From NCBI GenBank assembly GCA_002421475.1, contig DIJW01000081.1:1-7210 (forward strand): a DNA stretch of 7,210 nucleotides, read 5' to 3'. The DNA comes from Thiomicrospira sp. UBA5634 (GTDB lineage: Bacteria; Pseudomonadota; Gammaproteobacteria; Thiomicrospirales; Thiomicrospiraceae). The position numbers were made by a program, and so were the translations under genes. Below are positions 1 to 6,245 of the stretch, one piece after another. A model generated the notes under the pieces. The model did no database searches, was not told the origin of the DNA, and was given only the letters and a program-made list of their open reading frames with translations. Within the stretch, counting starts at the first letter, position 1; each line of letters opens with the position of its first letter.

Positions 1-861
1 AGTTTACTGATTATGATCAGTGATGATTTGTTCCCGCAAATGTTACGTGCCGGCGCATTTAGTGATACAGCCATTCTATTTAACAGCTTGGGGGCATTAG
101 GTTTCGTTATCGCGACGGTACGATTCATTTTATGTACGGAGGTGCACCATGCACCAACTATTTTGGCCATTTACAGTCTGTTATTTGCCGTGGCGGGTAT
201 CTTATTTGAATATTCGTTGTTATGGGATGCCACCTGGTGGTTGTGGCATCTGATTCGGTTTTTTGCGCTGAGTTTTGTATTGAGTTACTTTTTTTATCTG
301 TTTTATCAACAAACCGAAACCACTCGGCTGCATGCTCAAAAATTAGAAACCCTAGCCTTTCGCGATAGCTTAACGCAGTTACCTAACCGCTCTTTGTTTT
401 ATCAGCAGCTGGCATTAGCTATGTCGCAGGCAGCGCGCAATAAAACGCAACTGGCTTTAATGTTTATTGATTTAGATAAATTCAAAGTCGTCAACGATAC
501 ACTCGGACATGACATCGGCGATCATTTGCTCGTTGCAGTCGCTGCACGTTTACAAAACAGTTTGCGCCAAACAGATTTATTAGCGCGCATGGGGGGAGAT
601 GAGTTTACAGTGATTTTAAATGGTGACCAAAACCAACATACCGCCGGCCGCGTCGCGCAACATTTAATTGATGCGGTTAAACCACCCTATCATATTCAAG
701 GCCACCACATTGAAATCGGTGCCAGTATCGGCATGGCGTTCTACCCTGCAGACAGTCAAGACGTTAATAGTTTAATGCGCCTGGCCGATACGGCCATGTA
801 TAACGCCAAATCACTCGGCAGCAATCGTTACTGTTTTTACCAAACTATCGCCTCAAACTAA
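1..861 (+). CDS. Membrane-anchored diguanylate cyclase (GGDEF), 5' end outside window
   Basis: Makes cyclic di-GMP from two GTP at the inner membrane. Numbering from the ATG at 13, three hydrophobic segments (about residues 21-40, 48-70, 74-98) are followed by a short linker and a full GGDEF domain (about 112-280). Visible motifs are D-SLTQLPNR (118-126), FIDLDKFK with the metal-binding Asp at 153, the inhibitory-site RQTD (185-188) exactly five residues before GGDEF (194-198), and ASIGMAFYP (237-245). The active site and the product-inhibition site are therefore both intact, so an active, feedback-inhibited cyclase is expected. The frame stays open from base 1 and no ribosome-binding site precedes the ATG at 13. 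The true start is probably upstream, with more membrane or sensory sequence missing. The input signal cannot be told from what is visible. Confidence is high for the domain and moderate for the missing N-terminus. Confidence 0.93.
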   Translation, partial: SLLIMISDDLFPQMLRAGAFSDTAILFNSLGALGFVIATVRFILCTEVHHAPTILAIYSLLFAVAGILFEYSLLWDATWWLWHLIRFFALSFVLSYFFYLFYQQTETTRLHAQKLETLAFRDSLTQLPNRSLFYQQLALAMSQAARNKTQLALMFIDLDKFKVVNDTLGHDIGDHLLVAVAARLQNSLRQTDLLARMGGDEFTVILNGDQNQHTAGRVAQHLIDAVKPPYHIQGHHIEIGASIGMAFYPADSQDVNSLMRLADTAMYNAKSLGSNRYCFYQTIASN

Positions 862-901
862 TCTTGGTTAATCGGAACGTTTGAATCTGATTTATCAAGA
901 T
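861..901. repeat. Imperfect inverted repeat after the GGDEF gene
   Basis: The arms ATCTTGGTTAAT (861-872) and ATTTATCAAGAT (890-901) match at 10 of 12 positions around a 17-base loop. The left arm overlaps the last base of the GGDEF stop codon. No T-run follows on the plus strand, so this is not a standard intrinsic terminator. It could be an operator for the dctQM genes or chance in an AT-rich gap. A TAAAAT (912-917) downstream resembles a -10 box, but no good -35 box lies 16-18 bases upstream. Confidence 0.25.
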
Positions 902-937
902 TAATTTCCGTTAAAATATCGACTTTTCCGTTCGTTA

Positions 938-1561
938 ATGGCTTTTTATATGTCAAACAATCCGTTATACGGTTTTATAATCCGCTACAGCCTGGCTTTT
1001 ATGCGTGCGCAAAATATCTTTCAACAACGCGTTGGCCAAACGATTGCCTGGGGCGCATTAACCCTGGTGTTACTTACTACCTTTGCGGTTTTTTTACGTT
1101 ATGCGTTTGGTTTTAGTAACGCTAAACTCGATGAAAGTTTGCTCTACAATCACGCATTATTATTTATGCTCGGGATCGCGTACACCTATCAACAAAACCA
1201 ACATGTGCGCGTTGATGTGTTTTATGCGCGCTTAAGCGCCAACCACCAGGCCTGGATTAATTTAATCGGTGCAACGCTATTGGTATTGCCGGTAATGGGT
1301 TTTATTTTATGGTCAGGCTGGGACTACGTTGCCGCGAGCTGGGCAGTGCAAGAACGTTCGGCGGATGCCTCCGGCCTGGCGTATGTGTACCTTTTGAAAA
1401 GCGTTATTTTAATCAGTGCAGGCCTGGTGATTTTGCAAACGCTGGCGCTGATTGTGCAATATAGTTTGCAGTTGTTTGCGCCACACGCGTTGCAAATGGA
1501 CGCCTGTGCCGAAGCGTTTTACGACAACTCCGAAAAATCAACCACCGGCGGAGGCGTTTAA
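938..1561 (+). CDS. dctQ: TRAP transporter small permease subunit (DctQ family)
   Basis: Small membrane subunit of a tripartite ATP-independent periplasmic (TRAP) transporter; it packs against the large permease DctM and helps dock the substrate-loaded binding protein. Four membrane segments are visible (about residues 36-56, 68-84, 107-127, 151-176). Family marks are the arginine at the end of helix 1 (FLRYAFG, 52-58) and HVRVDVFYARLS (89-100). The pattern resembles the mannitol/chloroaromatic (FcbT2/TakQ-like) branch. The start is uncertain: ATGs at 938, 950 and 1001 are in frame and none has a clear Shine-Dalgarno site. The ATG at 1001 would give 186 residues, which fits the family well. 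dctM begins one base after the stop. Two copies of the iterated palindrome lie inside the gene, encoding H-Q-A-W and A-G-L-V. The substrate is not deducible; organic acids or 2-oxo acids are likely by family. Confidence 0.88.
   Translation: MAFYMSNNPLYGFIIRYSLAFMRAQNIFQQRVGQTIAWGALTLVLLTTFAVFLRYAFGFSNAKLDESLLYNHALLFMLGIAYTYQQNQHVRVDVFYARLSANHQAWINLIGATLLVLPVMGFILWSGWDYVAASWAVQERSADASGLAYVYLLKSVILISAGLVILQTLALIVQYSLQLFAPHALQMDACAEAFYDNSEKSTTGGGV
1246..1255. repeat. Iterated palindrome copy, CCAGGCCTGG (11 of 12)
   Basis: The sequence reads ACCAGGCCTGGA from 1245, one base short of the full ACCAGGCCTGGT. It lies in dctQ and is read as H-Q-A-W (residues 103-106), the codon phase shared only with the copy at 3285. 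Confidence 0.8.
1419..1428. repeat. Iterated palindrome copy, CAGGCCTGGT
   Basis: This copy has lost the two outer left bases (G-CAGGCCTGGT-G). It lies in dctQ and is read as A-G-L-V, where Ala replaces the Pro of full copies. Confidence 0.7.
1550..1554 (+). promoter_or_regulatory. Ribosome-binding site of dctM
   Basis: GGAGG lies eight bases before the ATG at 1563, inside the last codons of dctQ. It fixes the dctM start at 1563 rather than the upstream in-frame ATG at 1452, which would overlap dctQ by about 110 bases and add 37 residues unlike the family. The arrangement suggests translational coupling of the two permease subunits. Confidence 0.85.
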
Positions 1562-1562
1562 T

Positions 1563-2939
1563 ATGGAATGGCTCGCTTTGGTGTTATTTGGCTTAGTGTT
1601 GATTGCGTTGATGATCGGCTTTCCGGTGGCGTTTACGCTGGCCGGGGTATCGTTATTATTCGGTTTAATCGCCGCCGCTTTCGGCGTGTTTGACATGGCG
1701 TTTTTGCACAGTATTCCCAGCCGTATTTACTCGATCATGACCAATAGCAGCCTGATGGCCGTGCCATTGTTTATTTTTATGGGACTCATGTTGGAAAAGT
1801 CCAGAATTGCTGATCAGTTGCTGCTGACATTAGCCGAAGTGTTCCAAGGTGTGCGCGGTGGATTGGGTATTGCAGTGATTTTAGTCGGCGCATTATTAGC
1901 CGCCAGCACAGGCCTGGTGGGCGCGACCGTGGTAATGATGGGCTTGCTCGCATTACCAACCATGCTCAAACAGGGTTACGATCCCAAACTGGCCTCCGGT
2001 CTGATTTGTGCCTCCGGCAGTTTAGGCCAAATTATCCCGCCGTCGATTATTCTGATTCTACTCGCCGATGTGTTATCCAACGCCTATCAACAAGCACAAC
2101 TTAAACAAGGCATTTTCGCCCCCGAAACCATTTCAGTCGGCGATTTATTTGCCGGGGCGTTGATACCAGGCCTGGTGCTAGTCGGTTTGTACCTGCTTTA
2201 TATGGTTTTTGTGGCGATTTTTCAGCCACAACGCGCGCCGGCGTTTAAGGCAGAAATCACAGACCAGCAACCAGGCCTGGTGGTGCGTGTTATCCACAGT
2301 TTATTGCCGCCTTTAGCATTGATTTTAATTGTACTCGGCTCAATTATCGCCGGTTTGGCTACACCAACCGAGGCCGGCGCGCTCGGCGCTTTAGGCGCAT
2401 TACTGCTTGCATTAGGCAAACGTCAACTCAGTTTAACCACGCTGAAAAACGTGATGCAAAGCACACTCAAAATCAGCAGCATGATTTTCTTTATTTTTAT
2501 CGGTGCGGTGTTTTTTTCGTTGGTGTTTCGCGGTCTCGGTGGCGACGACCTCGTACATAACTTACTTGAAGACTTACCAGGCGGGGTATTTACCGCGATG
2601 TTATTGGTAATGGTGTTTTTATTTGTGCTCGGTTTCTTTTTAGACTTTATCGAAATCACCTATGTGGTGGTACCGATTGTCGCGCCGATTTTATTGATGA
2701 TGGGGGTTGATCCGATTTGGCTGGGCATTATGATTGCGATTAACCTGCAAACCGCGTTTCTGACACCGCCGTTTGGTTTTGCATTGTTTTATCTGCGCGG
2801 CGTGGCAACGGACGCACTCAATACCATCGACATTTATCGCGGTGTATGGCCGTTTATTGGGTTACAACTGCTGATGTTGGCAATTTTAGCCTTCTGGCCA
2901 AGCTTGGCGACTTGGTTGCCAAAAGCGCTTTACGGCTAA
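1563..2939 (+). CDS. dctM: TRAP transporter large permease subunit (DctM family)
   Basis: Large, transport-carrying subunit of a TRAP importer (ion transporter superfamily), which moves the substrate across the inner membrane with sodium ions. The 458-residue product is almost entirely hydrophobic helices, in line with the family. Recognisable pieces are the start MEWLALVLFG, LMAVPLFIFMGLMLE (64-78), the first hairpin and unwound region ASGSLGQIIPPSI (150-162), the second-half counterpart GLATPTEAGALGA (264-276), LDFIEITYVVVPI (360-372) and QTAFLTPPFGFAL (396-408). The longer linker around residues 176-195 and the overall pattern match the mannitol/chloroaromatic (FcbT3/TakM-like) branch. No periplasmic binding protein gene is next to it, so the transporter needs one from elsewhere. 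Three palindrome copies lie within the gene. chrA follows after 41 bases. Confidence 0.95.
   Translation: MEWLALVLFGLVLIALMIGFPVAFTLAGVSLLFGLIAAAFGVFDMAFLHSIPSRIYSIMTNSSLMAVPLFIFMGLMLEKSRIADQLLLTLAEVFQGVRGGLGIAVILVGALLAASTGLVGATVVMMGLLALPTMLKQGYDPKLASGLICASGSLGQIIPPSIILILLADVLSNAYQQAQLKQGIFAPETISVGDLFAGALIPGLVLVGLYLLYMVFVAIFQPQRAPAFKAEITDQQPGLVVRVIHSLLPPLALILIVLGSIIAGLATPTEAGALGALGALLLALGKRQLSLTTLKNVMQSTLKISSMIFFIFIGAVFFSLVFRGLGGDDLVHNLLEDLPGGVFTAMLLVMVFLFVLGFFLDFIEITYVVVPIVAPILLMMGVDPIWLGIMIAINLQTAFLTPPFGFALFYLRGVATDALNTIDIYRGVWPFIGLQLLMLAILAFWPSLATWLPKALYG
1909..1918. repeat. Iterated palindrome copy, CAGGCCTGGT
   Basis: A copy reduced on its left side, in dctM, read as T-G-L-V (residues 116-119). 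Thr here, Ala in two other copies and Pro in the full ones show that the GGCCTGGTG part is kept while the first codon varies. Confidence 0.7.
2165..2176. repeat. Iterated palindrome copy, perfect ACCAGGCCTGGT
   Basis: Perfect 12-bp palindrome in dctM, read as P-G-L-V (residues 202-205) at the start of a membrane helix. The next perfect copy begins 105 bases further on. Confidence 0.9.
2270..2281. repeat. Iterated palindrome copy, perfect ACCAGGCCTGGT
   Basis: Perfect copy in dctM, read as P-G-L-V (237-240). It falls in the polar linker between the two halves of the permease (QQ-PGLV-VRV), a place with no evident structural need for this peptide. Confidence 0.9.
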
Positions 2940-2980
2940 TTCATGCATTTGTCATAAAGCCAATTTAAACTGGAAAACTT

Positions 2981-4129
2981 ATGGCAACTTTCAAACTTTT
3001 CAGCATTTTCTTACGTCTTGGCCTCACCTCATTTGGTGGGCCGATTGCGCATATCGGTTTTTTTCGGGCTGAGTTTGTCGAAAAACAGCGCTGGTTTGAT
3101 GACACGCAATTTGCACAATGGATTGCACTGTGTCATGCACTTCCCGGCCCTTCCAGCTCACAACTGGGTTTTCTGATTGGTTATCAACGTGGCGGTTGGT
3201 CGGGCGCTATCGCAGCATTTATCGGTTTTACTTTGCCTTCTGCTTTAATCATGACGGCATTGGCTTATGGTTGGTTTGCTTACCACCAGGCCTGGTCGCA
3301 GATCATTCAAGCGCTATTAATTGTAGCTGCCGCCGTAGTGATTCACGCCACCTGGAGTATGGCGAAACAATTTTGCACACAATGGTATTTAGCTTTAATC
3401 GCTGTTTTTTGCGCACTCATTCTCGTGTTCTTCCCCTCGGTTTTGACCCCGATTGGATTATTGCTGGCATTGGGTTTAATCGGTCAGTTTTTTAAACCGC
3501 AAACATCCACCTTAATGCTGAGTTTGCCGCGCGTACCCGGCAAAAAACTCGCGCTGATTTTATTAATCACACCTTTGATATTACTGCTGTTGCTACCAGG
3601 CCTGGTGCAATGGTTACCATCGCTTAATTTATTCGACAAAGTGTTTCGCGCCGGCGCATTAGTGTTTGGCGGCGGTCATGTGGTATTACCCTATTTACAA
3701 CTTGAATTGGTTCTACCAGGCCTGGTGACAGAGTCCGCGTTTTTAAGCGGCTACGCCTTAGCGCAAACCTTACCGGGGCCGCTATTTAGTTTCGCCAGCT
3801 ATTTAGGCGCTTTAACCCAAGGCTGGATCGGTGCGGTGGTGGCGACTGTGGCAATATTTTTGGCCGGATTAATGTGGATTATCGGCATCTTGCCGTTTTA
3901 TCAAAGTCTGCTAAACCAACCACGCTTTCAAGCAGGCCTGGTGGCGATTCAAGCCGGAGTGGTGGGATTCCTGCTGGCGGCATTAATCAACCCGATTTTG
4001 CCGCATGCGCTGACTGATTGGTTAAGTGTGGCAGTTATGCTAATAAACCTAGCGTTACTTTTTCTATTTAGATTTTCGATTATCTGGCTGATTACCCTAA
4101 ACCTGATCATCTATGGCCTTATCTTTTAA
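2981..4129 (+). CDS. chrA: Chromate transporter, long two-domain ChrA type
   Basis: Inner-membrane protein of the CHR superfamily; characterised members expel chromate from the cytoplasm using the membrane potential. The 382-residue product holds both CHR domains. The N-terminal half has RLGLTSFGGPIAHIGFF (12-28), the conserved FVEKQRWFD (32-40) and LCHALPGPSSSQLGF (50-64). The C-terminal half repeats the scheme with FRAGALVFGGGHVVLP (222-237) and ALAQTLPGPLFSF (259-271). Both PGP signatures and both GG loops are present, so it looks functional. GGAAAA about six bases before the ATG is a modest ribosome-binding site. The gene lies 41 bases after dctM on the same strand with no terminator between them, so joint transcription is likely. 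No chromate regulator (ChrB-like) is nearby, and many proteins of this family have never been tested, so the substrate is a family-level inference. Four palindrome copies lie within the gene. Confidence 0.93.
   Translation: MATFKLFSIFLRLGLTSFGGPIAHIGFFRAEFVEKQRWFDDTQFAQWIALCHALPGPSSSQLGFLIGYQRGGWSGAIAAFIGFTLPSALIMTALAYGWFAYHQAWSQIIQALLIVAAAVVIHATWSMAKQFCTQWYLALIAVFCALILVFFPSVLTPIGLLLALGLIGQFFKPQTSTLMLSLPRVPGKKLALILLITPLILLLLLPGLVQWLPSLNLFDKVFRAGALVFGGGHVVLPYLQLELVLPGLVTESAFLSGYALAQTLPGPLFSFASYLGALTQGWIGAVVATVAIFLAGLMWIIGILPFYQSLLNQPRFQAGLVAIQAGVVGFLLAALINPILPHALTDWLSVAVMLINLALLFLFRFSIIWLITLNLIIYGLIF
3285..3296. repeat. Iterated palindrome copy, perfect ACCAGGCCTGGT, second codon phase
   Basis: Perfect copy in chrA, shifted one base against the codons compared with the P-G-L-V copies, so it reads H-Q-A-W (residues 102-105). 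It is a key case showing that DNA, not peptide, is conserved. Confidence 0.9.
3595..3606. repeat. Iterated palindrome copy, perfect ACCAGGCCTGGT
   Basis: Perfect copy in chrA, read as L-P-G-L-V (P at 206). It lies exactly 120 bases before the next copy and shares CT on its left and G on its right with it. Confidence 0.9.
3715..3726. repeat. Iterated palindrome copy, perfect ACCAGGCCTGGT
   Basis: Perfect copy in chrA, read as L-P-G-L-V (P at 246), between two membrane segments of the second CHR domain. Confidence 0.9.
3933..3942. repeat. Iterated palindrome copy, CAGGCCTGGT
   Basis: Left-reduced copy near the end of chrA, read as A-G-L-V (residues 318-321). It is the last copy before the intergenic region and ATPase island, which have none. 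Confidence 0.7.
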
Positions 4130-4142
4130 ATAAACACCCAAT

Positions 4143-4166
4143 AAAAAATCCGCCAAACGGCGGTTT
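4143..4166. terminator. Intrinsic terminator between convergent genes
   Basis: A five-base GC stem, CCGCC (4150-4154) and GGCGG (4159-4163), closes an AAAC loop. On the plus strand it is followed by only TTT, about 20 bases after the chrA stop. On the minus strand it is followed by a run of six Ts (plus-strand As at 4143-4148), the better terminator. It therefore probably ends chrA and also minus-strand transcription. It lies about 150 bases beyond the ATPase stop, so it may have served eamA before the ATPase arrived. Confidence 0.75.
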
Positions 4167-4176
4167 AGGCTAAACC
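4162..4176. repeat. Short inverted repeat next to the terminator
   Basis: GGTTTA (4162-4167) and TAAACC (4171-4176) around a GGC loop, overlapping the terminator's last bases. The inner TTAGGCT (4165-4171) also pairs with AGCCTAA (4194-4200), so alternative folds are possible. No function is assigned. Confidence 0.5.
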
Positions 4177-4186
4177 TGACCAAAGA

Positions 4187-4246
4187 TAAAACCAGCCTAA
4201 CTATGCTAGTTTTACTTAAAAATCAACAACAAAAGTAAAACTAAGC
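4187..4246. repeat. Nested inverted repeats downstream of the ATPase
   Basis: The main hairpin has perfect 11-base arms, TAGTTTTACTT (4207-4217) and AAGTAAAACTA (4233-4243), with a 15-base AT-rich loop; an outer GC pair on each side extends it past one bulged A. The same left arm can pair with TAAAAC (4187-4192) or AACTA (4199-4203), giving competing hairpins. No T-run follows on either strand, so it is not a plain terminator. The remaining gap to 4310 shows no gene. It may be the acquired ATPase unit's own 3' end or a recombination scar. Confidence 0.55.
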
Positions 4247-4310
4247 GCGACCTCTAAATCGTCAAATATCAAACTGTGCGATACAAACAAACCGTGCATC
4301 TGAGAACATT

Positions 4311-6119
4311 TTAACTATTAATTAAGGTTTCTATGATGTCAAAAACTACAACGAAACCGGAAAAATCTCCGGTTGAACCATTGTTACAAAGCCAACTACA
4401 CATATTTCCTTTTTCATCTCTATTTACAGACTTTGAAGCTGGAATAATTTTCTGTACGCCACGAACTCTTTCCGAAGATGCGTTTTGAGTATCAATGTAG
4501 TGAGGGTTTTCGTTTTCAATCCTCTCAATAGTATTTGCCGAAAATAGGTTCTCTATACCTTTAGTGATAGGGTTCTCGTTTACAGTTGGCAACACTCGTT
4601 TGAACACTAAGTTTTTCTGATCATCCTGCTTGTGCGTATCACAGTCGTATAAAAGTATTATTTTATTTGGAACAACTTCTGAAATTGAGTTGTTATAACT
4701 CTTCCAAATTTTATCGAGGTTTCCATAACCAACAGCATCTTTTAACTCAACCCTATCTAACACATCTCTTTTATCAAGAATCTCTGCAGCTTTTTGAAGG
4801 TATCGAATGTCATAATCACCCTCAACAAACACTATCGGCTTTGAGTGTAATTTTATTTCAGCAAATATTTCTTCTCGATGTTTTGTAGTTTCTTTAAAAG
4901 CTTCATATGCAGCTATGAACTCTGAAAAATCATTTGCTACAACCTTTTCGCCATTGGGTAAATTTATTATTTCAAAACCATCTTCCCCAAACTCCTGTTC
5001 CATACCAAGAAGGAATAGCGGAGCGTGTGAGGTAACTATAAATTGAACATTAGGGAATGAGCTAATCAGCTTAGGCAAGACTTCTTTCTGGTGTATTGCA
5101 TGAAGGTGGGCATCAATTTCGTCAATTATTACGATCCCTTTTATATCGTTGAGAGTATTAAACTCTCCTTCGGAAAGATCATAATCCCTAATGATCGAAA
5201 TAAATAAATTTATTAGTTGCACCTCACCTGTCGATAGCTGAAATAAATTTGGTACCCAAACTTTTTCGTCCTTCATAACAGATATTTGCCGTTTTTGTCT
5301 TCTTCCAGCCCCGAGTCTAATACTTCCTTCTTCATCCAATATTACCCGTATAACCTGTAAGACAGCGTCATAAATATTCGTGCTTTGTCCCCGATAGCCA
5401 GTAAAGACAGAAACCAAAGTCGGATTAGGACTTCCCTCTAGGGCGATTGAAGTCTGATTTGTTTGGATATCATATACTTGTCTATCAAATATTAGATCAA
5501 GCAACCAATTGATATTATTTTTAAGCGGCGATGCGCAGATAATGTCCCGATTCGAATATCCAGTAATTCTTTTCAGGTCGGTATAGCTGGCTTTCGATTT
5601 TAAATGCGTTAAGTTTAACCATGCAGGTTCTTCAAATCTGTTAACCGGAAAATACAAGCAACATTGCTTCTTAAATATTTGCTTTGTGCTGTCTGAGTTT
5701 CCTTTAAAGGAAGAAACAAAATGCGAGCTTTCCGCGGAAGGTATCTGATTCCATTCTGACCTAGGAGCTGTGTAACCTAGCTTTTCTTCAAAGTTTGCTC
5801 TTGAAAGTGCAAGCTGCCACTCTTGAACTTTTTCTCCTGATTCAAACTCTACGCTTGAAAACGAATAAGACTCTCCAGACTTTATGTAATCTGGGCTTCT
5901 ATACTTAAATACCTTACCCCTTTCAATTTCCACATCCTCATATACCTCTTGTTTACCAACCACAAGAGTGTTTACGAGATGCGCAAGAAGTATGCTTTTT
6001 CCAGAACCATTTTCGCCTACAATAATCAGTGGCTTAGGAATGTCACCATTTTTCGGAAACTCAATACATAATCCTGCTAGTGGGCCAACATTAACTATTT
6101 CGACTTTTTTAAATAACAT
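4311..6119 (-). CDS. OLD-like ABC ATPase with C-terminal TOPRIM nuclease domain
   Basis: A cytoplasmic 602-residue protein. The ATPase part has Walker A GENGSGKS (35-42), an ABC signature-like LSTGE (295-299), Walker B GIVIIDEIDAHLH (328-340, catalytic Glu 334) and the switch-histidine strand IVTSHAPLFL (361-370). After about residue 425 comes a TOPRIM-type domain: IVFVEGDYDIRYL (429-441, Glu 433) and ILLYDCDTHK (488-497, Asp 492 and Asp 494), then KGIENLFS and a conserved-looking C-terminal tail. This order is that of OLD-family nucleases, several of which (P4 OLD, GajA) act in phage defence. The ATPase here has no GajB-like helicase neighbour, so it is not Gabija. Base composition is clearly AT-richer than the flanking genes and the host palindrome is absent, pointing to horizontal transfer. 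A weak AGAG lies nine bases before the ATG. The gene follows eamA in the same direction. Defence is an inference; DNA repair is the alternative. Confidence 0.9.
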   Translation of the reverse strand: MLFKKVEIVNVGPLAGLCIEFPKNGDIPKPLIIVGENGSGKSILLAHLVNTLVVGKQEVYEDVEIERGKVFKYRSPDYIKSGESYSFSSVEFESGEKVQEWQLALSRANFEEKLGYTAPRSEWNQIPSAESSHFVSSFKGNSDSTKQIFKKQCCLYFPVNRFEEPAWLNLTHLKSKASYTDLKRITGYSNRDIICASPLKNNINWLLDLIFDRQVYDIQTNQTSIALEGSPNPTLVSVFTGYRGQSTNIYDAVLQVIRVILDEEGSIRLGAGRRQKRQISVMKDEKVWVPNLFQLSTGEVQLINLFISIIRDYDLSEGEFNTLNDIKGIVIIDEIDAHLHAIHQKEVLPKLISSFPNVQFIVTSHAPLFLLGMEQEFGEDGFEIINLPNGEKVVANDFSEFIAAYEAFKETTKHREEIFAEIKLHSKPIVFVEGDYDIRYLQKAAEILDKRDVLDRVELKDAVGYGNLDKIWKSYNNSISEVVPNKIILLYDCDTHKQDDQKNLVFKRVLPTVNENPITKGIENLFSANTIERIENENPHYIDTQNASSERVRGVQKIIPASKSVNRDEKGNMCSWLCNNGSTGDFSGFVVVFDIIETLINS

Positions 6120-6134
6120 ATTTGTTTGCTCTAT

Positions 6135-6245
6135 TTATTTACGAATATTTATATGGCGATCAACTTCAGTAGTGTCGTATTTAGAATGCAATTCCCGTTC
6201 TGCATCTCCTCCATTAACAGAAGTTTTCTCGTAAAAATCACTCAC
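6135..6245 (-). CDS. Possible small ORF (36 residues) just upstream of the ATPase
   Basis: A GTG-initiated frame of 36 codons ending 15 bases before the ATPase ATG; an in-frame TTG at 6251 is an alternative start. The product starts with SDFYEKTSVNGGDAERE after the initiator, ends in VDRHINIRK, and is strongly charged with no membrane segment. GAAG abuts the GTG, which is too close for a normal ribosome-binding site. The codons look ordinary, and the position suggests either a small partner of the ATPase, a leader peptide coupling its translation, or the remnant of a longer gene. I do not recognise the protein. A spurious ORF remains quite possible. Confidence 0.35.
   Translation of the reverse strand: MSDFYEKTSVNGGDAERELHSKYDTTEVDRHINIRK

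Noticed and set aside
1452..1562. An in-frame ATG at 1452 would extend dctM by 37 residues.
   Set aside because: It overlaps dctQ heavily, the added residues are not hydrophobic or family-like, and GGAGG sits at correct spacing before the ATG at 1563.
2222..2659. Two minus-strand open frames inside dctM.
   Set aside because: They mirror the hydrophobic DctM coding sequence, giving low-complexity Ser/Pro/Lys-rich translations typical of antisense shadows.
1052..3661. The word GGCGCATTA recurs (1052, 1888, 2394, 3653).
   Set aside because: In dctQ, dctM and chrA it encodes small-residue stretches common in membrane helices using favoured GCA and TTA codons; it is not palindromic and codon preference explains it.
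4195..4201. GCCTAAC resembles the conserved end of an integron attC site, which could make the ATPase a gene cassette.
   Set aside because: The matching GTTRRRY partner is missing; the nearest similar word, GTTTAGGC at 4163-4170, lies on the wrong side and has an extra base. No integrase is seen.
5968..6234. Plus-strand open frame of 88 codons over the ATPase start.
   Set aside because: It is antisense to the Walker A region and the small upstream ORF, has no family features and no ribosome-binding site.
6187..6235. A second minus-strand mini-ORF beginning at ATGGAGGAGATG within the small ORF region.
   Set aside because: It is only about 20 codons long and its apparent GGAGG lies inside or directly against the start codons, with no usable spacing.
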